DNA from: an uncultured bacterium
Lineage (GTDB): Bacteria > Bacillota_I > Bacilli_A > RF39 > UBA660
DNA length: 64,000 nucleotides
NCBI GenBank assembly: GCA_947169285.1
Contig: CAMVPB010000002.1
Location: forward strand, 1 to 64,000
Direction of reading: 5' to 3'
How positions within the stretch are numbered: the stretch's first letter is position 1; each line of letters opens with the position of its first letter. A program made the translations under genes and the position numbers. The notes beneath the pieces were generated by a model. That model did not search any database, was not told where the DNA came from, and saw only the letters and a list, made by a program, of their open reading frames with translations. This document shows, piece after piece, positions 18,991-28,326 of this stretch.

Positions 18991-19728
18991 ATGGAAATTA
19001 AAAAAATAGAAGGATTTATATTAGGTAGTACTCCATATAATGAAAGTAGTAAAATATTGAATATTTTAACTAAAGAACATGGAATTATTGGAGTAATGTC
19101 TAAAGGATGTAAAAACATTAAAAGTAAATTAAAAATTGTAAGTGAAAATTTTACTTATGCATATTTTTATATGTATTTTAAAGAAGATAAACTTAGTACA
19201 TTAATTGGTGCAGATATTATCAATTATTTTCCAAATATAAAAAGTGATATAACTAAAGTTAGTTTTATGACTTATTTATCAGAGTTAACTAAGAATGTTT
19301 ATAAACATGAAGGTAATGAAAAAATATATGATTTATTTATATCAAGTTTATTAAAAATAGAAGAAGGTTTTGATCCATTAGTTATTTGTAATATTCTTGA
19401 ACTTAAATATTTAGATTATTTAGGGGTATCTATAAATTTAGATGGTTGTGTTGTATGTGGTAATAAAAACATTGTAACTTTATCATATTTAAAAGGGGGA
19501 TATGTATGTAGTGGTTGTAGAACTACTGAACCTATTATTAATGAAAAAGTATTAAAAACTTTAAGACTTTATTATTATGTTGATATAAGTAAAATATCTA
19601 AATTAGATATTAGTAGTAGTGTAACTCATGAAATTGATAGATTTTTAAACACTTATTATGATAATTATACTGGGCTATATTTAAAAAGTAAGAAATTTTT
19701 AGAAACATTAAAAAATATTGAAAAGTGA
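18991..19728 (+). CDS. recO: DNA repair protein RecO
   Basis: EGFILGSTPYNESSKILNILTKEHG, CxxC zinc site. Confidence 0.93.
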   Translation: MEIKKIEGFILGSTPYNESSKILNILTKEHGIIGVMSKGCKNIKSKLKIVSENFTYAYFYMYFKEDKLSTLIGADIINYFPNIKSDITKVSFMTYLSELTKNVYKHEGNEKIYDLFISSLLKIEEGFDPLVICNILELKYLDYLGVSINLDGCVVCGNKNIVTLSYLKGGYVCSGCRTTEPIINEKVLKTLRLYYYVDISKISKLDISSSVTHEIDRFLNTYYDNYTGLYLKSKKFLETLKNIEK

Positions 19729-19768
19729 ATATCATTAATGATAAAATATAAATGTAGGATGTGATAAT

Positions 19769-20008
19769 ATGGAAACTACAAAAATCTTTGATACTCAAGA
19801 ATTTAATATAGTTAATCAAAAAGATACTTTAAAGAAAATCTATGAGGACCTTGAAGAACACGGCTATGATGCTTCTAAACAAATTGTTGGTTACCTTATA
19901 AGTGGAGATCCTGGGTATATTTCAAGTTATAAAGAATGTAGAAGCAGGATTTTAGAATTAGATAGAAATTCTATTTTAGAATTAATGCTTAAGGAATATA
20001 TAAAATGA
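19769..20008 (+). CDS. ireB: IreB family regulatory phosphoprotein (UPF0297)
   Basis: ALEEHGYDA..QIVGYLISGDPGYI-type sequence. Confidence 0.9.
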   Translation: METTKIFDTQEFNIVNQKDTLKKIYEDLEEHGYDASKQIVGYLISGDPGYISSYKECRSRILELDRNSILELMLKEYIK

Positions 20009-20439
20009 GATATTTGGGTCTTGATTATGGCTCTAAAACATTAGGAGTTTCTATATCTGATGAAACAGAAACTATCGCATCTACTTTAAAAACAATAAAA
20101 TATGCTAATGATGAGGAACTTTTAATTGAATTAGATAAAATTGTTAAAGAGTTTAATATAAAAGAAGTGGTGTTAGGTCTTCCTCTTAATATGAATGGCA
20201 CTGATAGTGTTAGAGGCGCTGAAACTTACTCTTTTAAAACAAAAATTGAAAAAAAATTGAATGTTAAAGTTTACCTTCAAGATGAGAGACTATCAACCGT
20301 TGAAGCAGAAAAAGTATTAATTGGTAGTCATATAAGAAGGAACAATAGAAAGAAAGTTATTGACAGTATGGCAGCTGTTATTATACTTCAAACATTTTTA
20401 GATAAAAGAAAGGGTAATTATGAATACAATATTAGTTGA
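20005..20439 (+). CDS. ruvX: Holliday junction resolvase RuvX/YqgF
   Basis: MRYLGLDYGSKTLGVS, VLGLPLNMNGT, QDERLSTVEAE. Confidence 0.95.
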   Translation: MRYLGLDYGSKTLGVSISDETETIASTLKTIKYANDEELLIELDKIVKEFNIKEVVLGLPLNMNGTDSVRGAETYSFKTKIEKKLNVKVYLQDERLSTVEAEKVLIGSHIRRNNRKKVIDSMAAVIILQTFLDKRKGNYEYNIS

Positions 20440-20662
20440 AAATAATAGTGGCAAGAAAAAAGAGTTTAGATTATTATTTGAATTATTTTGTGAAAAAGGA
20501 AGAAAATATGTTGTATTTACTGATGATAGATACTTAAACGATGGTTCTCTTCACACGATAGTTATTACATTAAATAATAAAAACAAAGTATTAAAATCTA
20601 GACCCACTATTGAAGATATGAAATATATTGAAAAATTCATGTTATCTTTAAGTGGGGAATAA
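20420..20662 (+). CDS. DUF1292-like protein
   Basis: Size and position between ruvX and mltG. Confidence 0.6.
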   Translation: MNTILVENNSGKKKEFRLLFELFCEKGRKYVVFTDDRYLNDGSLHTIVITLNNKNKVLKSRPTIEDMKYIEKFMLSLSGE

Positions 20663-20663
20663 A

Positions 20664-21758
20664 ATGAACACAAAAAAGCTTAAATTAAAAATATTATTAT
20701 TATCAGTTGCTTTATTAATACTAATAGTTTTATTAGCTATAATTTTAATGTATAAAAATTTAACTTCACCAGTTGATAAGAAAGACAAAAACATAAGTGT
20801 TTTTGAAGTTAAAAGTGGTGAAAATTATTCTTCTATAGCTGATGAATTAAAAAAAGAAAAATATATTAAAAATGAATTAATGTTTAAAATACTTGTTAAA
20901 TTTATGAAACCCAATAATTTAGAAGCGGGAGTTTATGAATTATCTCATTCAATGAATTTAAAGACTATTATTAATACATTATCAAATGGAGCAAAAGATA
21001 CAAGGGAAACTGTTAAAATAACTTTTGTTGAAGGTAAAAACATGAGATATGTTATTAATAAAATAACTGAAAATTTTGATATAACTGAAGAAGACATTTT
21101 AAATAAATTAAAAGATGAAGAATATTTAAATAAATTAATTGATAAATATTTTGTAATAACTGATGAAATTAAAAATAAGAATATTTATTATTCTTTAGAA
21201 GGATATTTATATCCAGACACTTATGTATTTTATAAAGATTCTAGTATTGAAGATATTTTTGAAAAAATGATTGATAATTTAGATAGCAAATTAACCAAAT
21301 ACAAAGGAGAAATAGAGAGTAGTGGTTATACTTTTCATCAAATGTTGACTATAGCTTCAATAGTTGAAGCGGAAGCAGGAAAAGCTAATGATAGAAAAGG
21401 AGTTGCAAGTGTATTTTATAATAGACTTAAAAGCAAATGGGCTCTTGGGAGCGATGTAACAACTTATTATGCTGAGAAACTTGAATTATGGAGTAGAGAT
21501 TTATATATTAAAGAAATAAAAAATTGTAATTCATATAATACAAGGGCTTCATGTATGGCGGGTAAACTTCCTGTAGGACCAATTTGTAATCCATCTATTA
21601 ACTCTGTAATTGCGTCTATTGAACCAGGGGATACAAAATATTATTATTTTGTTGCTGATGTATATGGAAACACATATTTTAATGAAACTGCATCTGGTCA
21701 CATTTCAACAGTTAATAAGCTAAAGAAAGAGGGAAAATGGTATGAATACAGTAATTAA
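20664..21758 (+). CDS. mltG: Endolytic transglycosylase MltG
   Basis: LEGYLYPDTY, ASIVEAEAG, GKLPVGPICNPS. Confidence 0.95.
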   Translation: MNTKKLKLKILLLSVALLILIVLLAIILMYKNLTSPVDKKDKNISVFEVKSGENYSSIADELKKEKYIKNELMFKILVKFMKPNNLEAGVYELSHSMNLKTIINTLSNGAKDTRETVKITFVEGKNMRYVINKITENFDITEEDILNKLKDEEYLNKLIDKYFVITDEIKNKNIYYSLEGYLYPDTYVFYKDSSIEDIFEKMIDNLDSKLTKYKGEIESSGYTFHQMLTIASIVEAEAGKANDRKGVASVFYNRLKSKWALGSDVTTYYAEKLELWSRDLYIKEIKNCNSYNTRASCMAGKLPVGPICNPSINSVIASIEPGDTKYYYFVADVYGNTYFNETASGHISTVNKLKKEGKWYEYSN

Positions 21759-22344
21759 TAAAATAATTGAAATGGAAGATTATGCAGAAAAATATGATAT
21801 ACCAATTATGCAAAAGAAGTCCATTGAATACATTGAAAGAAAAATCAAAAGTATTAATGCTAAAAATATATTAGAACTAGGGACTGCAATAGGGTATTCT
21901 ACAATTTGTTTTGCTAATGTATCAAATGATATTAAAATAACTTCTATTGAAAAAAATGAAGAGAGATATAATGAAGCTGTTAAAAATGTAAATGATATAG
22001 ATTATAATAATAAAATAAATCTTATTTTTGCTGATGCTCTTGAGATTAATTTGACAGATAAATATGATTTGATTATAATAGATGCCGCTAAAGGAAAAAA
22101 TATAGATTTCTTTAATAAATATAAAAAGAATTTAAATAAAAATGGCATAATTATTTTTGATAATATGAATTTTCATGGATTAGTTGGTAAAAGCGATTCT
22201 ATTAAAAGTAAAAATTTAAGAAGTTTAGTAAAAAAGATTGAGATATTTAGAGAGTTTATATCAGTTCAAAAAGATTATTATGCAGAGTTTGTTGAAGTTG
22301 GAGATGGATTATGCATATGCGAAAAGAAAAAAGATATTTTATAA
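21742..22344 (+). CDS. O-methyltransferase (TrmR/YrrM-like)
   Basis: ILELGTAIGYSTICFA, YDLIIIDAAKG. Confidence 0.88.
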   Translation: MNTVINKIIEMEDYAEKYDIPIMQKKSIEYIERKIKSINAKNILELGTAIGYSTICFANVSNDIKITSIEKNEERYNEAVKNVNDIDYNNKINLIFADALEINLTDKYDLIIIDAAKGKNIDFFNKYKKNLNKNGIIIFDNMNFHGLVGKSDSIKSKNLRSLVKKIEIFREFISVQKDYYAEFVEVGDGLCICEKKKDIL

Positions 22345-23123
22345 TTCCAAATGATAAAAAAATGAATGAATATAATAGTGATTCATTCATTTTACCTTTA
22401 AAAGATTTTTCAGTTGGTTTTGATATATATTTTGATATTGATGAAATAAATAAACTTTCATCGATTTATAGTGTGTCAGTAATTATAAATAGATTTATTC
22501 ATGAAAAAGATTTAGATATTATTAAAAAAGAATTATTAAAGCTTAATAATATAGAATATTTTTTTGTGGAAGATTTTTCATTAATGAATTATATTCCCAA
22601 AGAAAAAATAGTATTATATCCGAATCATATAATATCTAATTATTATAGTGTTAATTATTTAAAAGAATTAGGTTTTAATAATTTGACTGTATCTAATGAA
22701 CTTACCGTAGATGAATTAATTGAAGTAAAAGAAAATAGTGACTCTAATTTATTCTATACATTAATATCTAAAAATAATTTAATGTATTCTAAAAGAGAGT
22801 TATTAACTAATTATTATGATAATTATAATATTAATAACAGAAAAAATAGAATAATTGTAAATGAAGAAATAAGTAATCATGAATTAATTATTAAAGAAGA
22901 AGAAAAAGCAACTACTATATTTAATAATAAGATATTTTGTGCAAATAAGTATTTAGATAAATTGAGTGGTTATAATTTCATAGTTAATTTATCAAATATA
23001 GATAATGAGAGTAAAAGAATAATAATTGATAATCTTAATAATAGTGATTTATATAATTTAATAGATTCTGATTATTATTTTTTGGAAAACAAGATAGTTT
23101 ACAAGGTAGGTGATTTAAAATGA
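22311..23123 (+). CDS. Divergent U32-like (YrrN-type) protein
   Basis: Position between O-MTase and U32 peptidase; weak TIM-barrel-like sequence. Confidence 0.45.
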   Translation: MHMRKEKRYFIIPNDKKMNEYNSDSFILPLKDFSVGFDIYFDIDEINKLSSIYSVSVIINRFIHEKDLDIIKKELLKLNNIEYFFVEDFSLMNYIPKEKIVLYPNHIISNYYSVNYLKELGFNNLTVSNELTVDELIEVKENSDSNLFYTLISKNNLMYSKRELLTNYYDNYNINNRKNRIIVNEEISNHELIIKEEEKATTIFNNKIFCANKYLDKLSGYNFIVNLSNIDNESKRIIIDNLNNSDLYNLIDSDYYFLENKIVYKVGDLK

Positions 23124-24298
23124 TAAAACCTGAACTTTTAGCACCTGCTGGAGACATAAATAGACTTAAATGGGCATTAGATTATGGAGCTGATGCCGTA
23201 TATATTGGCGGTTATGACTATAGTTTAAGAGCGAATGCTAATAACTTTTCAATAGAAGAAATAAAAGAAGCTTGTGATTATGCACATAAATTTAATAAAA
23301 AAGTGTATGTTACTGTAAATATGATTTTTCATAATGAGGATTTTAAAAATCTAGATAATTATTTAAAAGAATTAGAAAATGCTAATGTTGATTCATTAAT
23401 AGTAAGTGATTTTGGAGTAATATCAAGAATAAAAGCTTTAAATCTTAAAATACCATTTTTTATATCAACTCAAATGTCAATTACAAATCATGATGTTATT
23501 AACTTTTATGAATCGTTAGGAGCTTATAGAGTAGTTCTTGCTAGAGAATGTTCTAAAGAAGACATAGTAAATATAAAAAAACATTCTAAAATAGAAACAG
23601 AAATATTTATTCATGGAGCAATGTGCACTTCTTATAGTGGAAGATGCGTTATGTCAAACTATGTAACATTAAGAGATTCTAATAGAGGGGGATGTTCTCA
23701 AATATGTAGATTTATTTTTAAGAATCAAAATAATCCGGAATTTGCAATGTCATCAAAAGATTTAAATATGATAGAATATATTGAAGATATAATTAACATC
23801 GGAATTGAATCCTTTAAAATAGAAGGAAGAATGAAAAGCTTATATTATATTGCAACAGTTACTAATGCATATAGAAATATAATTGATAAAGTAGTAAATA
23901 ATACACTAGATAAAGAAACATTGGAATATTATAAAAAAGTTTTAAACAGATGTTCAAATAGAGAGAATTCCCCACAATTTTATAATAAATATCCTGGAGT
24001 TTTAGAACAATATTTTAGTGGAAGATTTGAAGAGAGCAATCAAGATTTTTTAGCGATTGTTAAATCTTACGATGAAATAAATAATATGGCTGTAATAGAA
24101 GAAAGAAATTTCTTTAAAATAGGTAGTAAAGTGGAGATATTTGGTCCTAATATGGAACCAGTTGCATATACAATTAATACGATATTAAATGAAAATAATG
24201 AAAAGGTAAATGCTGCTAGGCATCCACAAGAAACACTTAAAATAAACGTTCCATGCAAGGTATGTAAAGGATATATTTTAAGAGTTAAAATTTCTTGA
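23120..24298 (+). CDS. U32 family peptidase / tRNA hydroxylation protein-like
   Basis: ELLAPAGDINRLKWALDYGADAVYIGG, IHGAMCTSYSGRC. Confidence 0.93.
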   Translation: MIKPELLAPAGDINRLKWALDYGADAVYIGGYDYSLRANANNFSIEEIKEACDYAHKFNKKVYVTVNMIFHNEDFKNLDNYLKELENANVDSLIVSDFGVISRIKALNLKIPFFISTQMSITNHDVINFYESLGAYRVVLARECSKEDIVNIKKHSKIETEIFIHGAMCTSYSGRCVMSNYVTLRDSNRGGCSQICRFIFKNQNNPEFAMSSKDLNMIEYIEDIINIGIESFKIEGRMKSLYYIATVTNAYRNIIDKVVNNTLDKETLEYYKKVLNRCSNRENSPQFYNKYPGVLEQYFSGRFEESNQDFLAIVKSYDEINNMAVIEERNFFKIGSKVEIFGPNMEPVAYTINTILNENNEKVNAARHPQETLKINVPCKVCKGYILRVKIS

Positions 24299-24353
24299 CA
24301 ATTTTATCAATTTATTGTATCATTATCTAGTTAACAAAAAGGAGAAATGCAAA

Positions 24354-24827
24354 ATGACAAATAAAGAAATTTTTCTAACAAGTGAAGGATATTTAGAATT
24401 AGAACAAGAATTAAATTATCTTAAGTTAGAAAAAAGGCCTAAAGTAATTAATGCTTTAAAAGAAGCAAGAGCTTTAGGAGATTTATCAGAAAATTCTGAA
24501 TATGATGCTGCTAGAAGTGAACAAGCTTCTACTGAAAATAGAATTAAACAAATTGAGTATTCATTAGAACATGCAGTAATAATAGATGAAGATAAAAATA
24601 AGGATGGCACAGTTGGACTTGGTTCTACTGTAATTCTTCAATATGATGGTGATGATGATACTGAAGAATATAAAATAGTAGGTAGTGCTGAAGCAGATCC
24701 TTTTAATAATAAAATATCAAATGAATCACCAATTGCAGCTGCTATTCTTAATAAAAAAGTTGGAACAACAGTTGAAGTAAGTTCACCAGATGGAATTTAT
24801 AAAGTTAAAATAGTAAATGTTGCTTAA
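24354..24827 (+). CDS. greA: Transcription elongation factor GreA
   Basis: GDLSENSEYDAAR; start corrected to 24354. Confidence 0.95.
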   Translation: MTNKEIFLTSEGYLELEQELNYLKLEKRPKVINALKEARALGDLSENSEYDAARSEQASTENRIKQIEYSLEHAVIIDEDKNKDGTVGLGSTVILQYDGDDDTEEYKIVGSAEADPFNNKISNESPIAAAILNKKVGTTVEVSSPDGIYKVKIVNVA

Positions 24828-24868
24828 ACATTTACTTTTTTTTTGATATAATTTTTTTGAGGGATAAT

Positions 24869-25804
24869 ATGATTACAGTTTTATATGGAATACAAAGTGA
24901 TTTAATTGAAAACTATATAGATGACTTTATTAAAAAAAATAAAATTAATAGTGTAATAAAATATGATTATAATGATGTAAATATTGATACTATAATAGAA
25001 GAAGTGTCATATGTGGATTTATTTGGTGATAAAAAAATAATTATATTATATAATTCTAAATTTTTAACTAGTGAGGAAACACTTGATAATAAGTATTTTG
25101 AGGATTATATAAAGAATCAAAATCAAGTGAACTATTTGTTTTTGATAACTAACAGTGAGAATTTAGATGAAAGAAAAAAAATAGTAAAGCTATTAAGAGA
25201 AAGTTATGAAGTAAAAGAATTTAATAAATTTAGTGAATATGATGCTTATAAATATATAAACGAACTTCTAAAAAAAGACAAATATACTATCGAAGAAAAG
25301 GCAATAAAAGAAATTGTTAGTAGATTATCATTAAATATTGGGATGATGAAAAATGAAGTGGAAAAATTAAAATTGTATAAATTGGATGATAGAAATATTA
25401 CTTTAAATGATGTCTTTGAGGTTACTTCTATACTACCAGAAGATAATGTATTTAAAATAGTTGATGCTTTAATAAGCAATAATAAAGAAGAGATATTTAA
25501 ATTATATAACGATTTTAAATTAATAGGTGTTGATGAGATTGCATTAATTGCTTTAATAGCTAATCAGTTTAGATTTATGTATCAAGTAAAAGTATTATTA
25601 AATGATGGTAAAACTAAGAATGAAATAATCTCAATATTGAAATCTCATCCATATAAAACAGAAATCACTATAAAAAAAGTATCTATTTATAGTGAAGAAA
25701 AATTATTAGATATTTTATATAAACTTTCCATAATAGATGTTTCTATTAAAACGGGTGAGATAGATAAAGAATATGCTTTAGAAAATTTCTTTTTGAATTT
25801 ATAG
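24869..25804 (+). CDS. holA: DNA polymerase III subunit delta
   Basis: VLYGIQSDLI, delta-type C-terminus. Confidence 0.85.
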   Translation: MITVLYGIQSDLIENYIDDFIKKNKINSVIKYDYNDVNIDTIIEEVSYVDLFGDKKIIILYNSKFLTSEETLDNKYFEDYIKNQNQVNYLFLITNSENLDERKKIVKLLRESYEVKEFNKFSEYDAYKYINELLKKDKYTIEEKAIKEIVSRLSLNIGMMKNEVEKLKLYKLDDRNITLNDVFEVTSILPEDNVFKIVDALISNNKEEIFKLYNDFKLIGVDEIALIALIANQFRFMYQVKVLLNDGKTKNEIISILKSHPYKTEITIKKVSIYSEEKLLDILYKLSIIDVSIKTGEIDKEYALENFFLNL

Positions 25805-25854
25805 TGATTGAAATAGATCACTATTTTTGTTAATATATAATCGGAGAGTAAAAT

Positions 25855-28173
25855 ATGGAATTAATAAATTTTCCAGTTTTGGATGGTTATGAATTAAATT
25901 CAGAATATGAAAGAAAAAAATTTCTTGATTTTATTAAGAATAATAATATAAATTTTGATAAAATAAAAAATTTTTTTGATTGGACTAACAAATCTCCTAA
26001 ATATTATGAAGATTTTAATTATATACTTGAACTTTATTCTAAAAAATACTCTTTAAATTTAGATCATTTAATATCTCTTTGTAAGAGTATGACTTTAGAA
26101 GTATTAAAATACTTGTACAATGATAATTTAAAAGTAATAATAAATTTGGATGACAATAATTTTTATAAATTATTAAGTTTTTTTAATGATGAAAATACTA
26201 AATTAAATGAATATAGTTTGAATAATATTTTAGAAGCTTTAACTCAAAAAGCTTTTAAAGTTGAAAATAAAAAGTTATTTATGGTTTTTAAAGAAACATT
26301 GAAAAAAATATATGATAATGATTTGCTACTTGCCAAAAATATTGTTTCATCTGTTTTTTATCATAATATGGAAGAACTTGAAAAGAATGGATACACAATA
26401 AAAAGTTTATTAGATGCATTAAAAAGCAATAATGTTGCTGCATTAAATTTTTATCACCAAGCATGTAACAAATATATAGATTTTAAAAGAAATGAATTTG
26501 TAAATAAAAGAGTAAGATCTTACAAAGATTTTAATTTAGTCAACACTTATGAAGTTAACTCTGCAATTAAAACTATTATAAATAAAATAGATTTTGATAT
26601 TTTAAATTTATATATAAAAAATTTAAGTTTAACAGATGAAGAAAAAACATTAGTTAATAATAAAGAGTTATTTAAAAAAATATTTGATTTTAAAAAAAAT
26701 CATTCCAATAAAATAGAGTTTAGAATAAAAGATAACATTAATACTTTTAATAGAATCATGGATAAATTCTACTCTAACTATAAAGATGACCATGAAATAC
26801 ATAAGATGTTAATGAAATCAAATGTTAAAAGATTACATGTGTTACCTGAAGTTGATTATAATTTTTTAATTTGTGTAATATGTAATTTAAGCAAAGAAGA
26901 GATAATTAGAAATTTAAATGATGAAAACACTTTTAATGGTTTAAAAAAGATCTTTTCAAAGTATAAATTTTTATCGGTAAATAATTTGTTTGAAGAATTA
27001 AGTGTTGCCTCAGATGTATCTATTAGTCCAGATGTAATAGCTAGTATTTTTGTAAATTATAAAAAAATAATGAATGAAGTAGAGAAAACCGGAAAAATAA
27101 ACATGACTTCAATATTAGAGGTTGCTGATGTATATAGTTCAACTTCAAAAATGTATGAAATTGTTTTTGGAGAAGAAGATAACAGATATATATTTTTAAA
27201 CCCTGGAGTTCAAAAGGCTCCTGAAACGAAAAAAGAAAGAATGAGAGATATTTATAAATATATACCATATGTATTTGAAAGAGAAGAAGTTCCGATTCCT
27301 TCTTTTGATGAGATAATTAATATTCCAAATAATAAACAAATAAATTTGGTAGTTGGAAATGTTTCTAATATTATAAATTTGACTTTGGGGGAACGAACTG
27401 ATTCTTGTGTTAGAAGCGGGGGTTTAGCGAATGATTTTTATGAATTTTGTATTAAAAATAAAAATGGTTTTAACATAAGATTTCATGATCCCGAAACAAA
27501 TGAATTAATAAGTAAAGTAAATGGTTTTAGGAATGGAAATACTGTATTCTTAAATCAATTAGCTTTTAGTATATCTGATAAATATAATTCATATGATTTA
27601 ATATATTCAATTAAATATTTAGCTAAAAAAATTATAAATGATAGTAAAAAAAGTCAATATCCTGTTGACAATGTTGTTATTACACTTGATAAAGCGATGT
27701 CATATTCAAATATCCCTTTAACTAATTTAAAAATTGATTTGCCTTTTAAAGGTTTGGTTGATCACCTTTCGATTGATTTATTATCTAGTGGAGCGGCAGT
27801 GTTAGCTTCTTCAAATGAAAACAATAAACTTATTCCAATTGTTTTGGGTAGTGATAAGATAACTTATTATGAACCACAAAGAGACAAAGTACTAGTTTCT
27901 AAAAATGCTACAAATACAGTTAGACACATGGAAGCTATTGAACAAGTATTAGCATCTAAAACTTTGGAGGAATTAATAATTCCTGAAGGAGAATATGAAA
28001 CTTGTATATATGGAGAAGATTGGTATATAGCAGTTTCAAAGGATGGCAATATTGTAAATAAAATAATGAATTATTCACATGATAAAGAAAAGGCGAAAGA
28101 AGAAATGAATAAAATATTAGTTGGTGTTGAATACATAGAAAATATTTTTAAGAATAAGTCACAAAAAATATGA
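25855..28173 (+). CDS. Large cytosolic protein of unknown function (772 aa)
   Basis: Intact ORF; conserved-looking block LGERTDSCVRSGGLANDFYEFCIKNKNGFNIRF..PETNELISKVNGFRNGNTVFLNQL. Confidence 0.7.
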   Translation: MELINFPVLDGYELNSEYERKKFLDFIKNNNINFDKIKNFFDWTNKSPKYYEDFNYILELYSKKYSLNLDHLISLCKSMTLEVLKYLYNDNLKVIINLDDNNFYKLLSFFNDENTKLNEYSLNNILEALTQKAFKVENKKLFMVFKETLKKIYDNDLLLAKNIVSSVFYHNMEELEKNGYTIKSLLDALKSNNVAALNFYHQACNKYIDFKRNEFVNKRVRSYKDFNLVNTYEVNSAIKTIINKIDFDILNLYIKNLSLTDEEKTLVNNKELFKKIFDFKKNHSNKIEFRIKDNINTFNRIMDKFYSNYKDDHEIHKMLMKSNVKRLHVLPEVDYNFLICVICNLSKEEIIRNLNDENTFNGLKKIFSKYKFLSVNNLFEELSVASDVSISPDVIASIFVNYKKIMNEVEKTGKINMTSILEVADVYSSTSKMYEIVFGEEDNRYIFLNPGVQKAPETKKERMRDIYKYIPYVFEREEVPIPSFDEIINIPNNKQINLVVGNVSNIINLTLGERTDSCVRSGGLANDFYEFCIKNKNGFNIRFHDPETNELISKVNGFRNGNTVFLNQLAFSISDKYNSYDLIYSIKYLAKKIINDSKKSQYPVDNVVITLDKAMSYSNIPLTNLKIDLPFKGLVDHLSIDLLSSGAAVLASSNENNKLIPIVLGSDKITYYEPQRDKVLVSKNATNTVRHMEAIEQVLASKTLEELIIPEGEYETCIYGEDWYIAVSKDGNIVNKIMNYSHDKEKAKEEMNKILVGVEYIENIFKNKSQKI

Positions 28174-28326
28174 CTTATTTTTTTAAAATTAAATGCAATT
28201 TTAACATAAAAAAAATTACTTGTAAAGAGAAAAATTAAATAAAAAAAATTTTGTTAAAATGTTATATTTTTATGTAGACAATTTATATTTTTCTTCTTAT
28301 AATAAACAATTAAACAGGAGGTAAAA

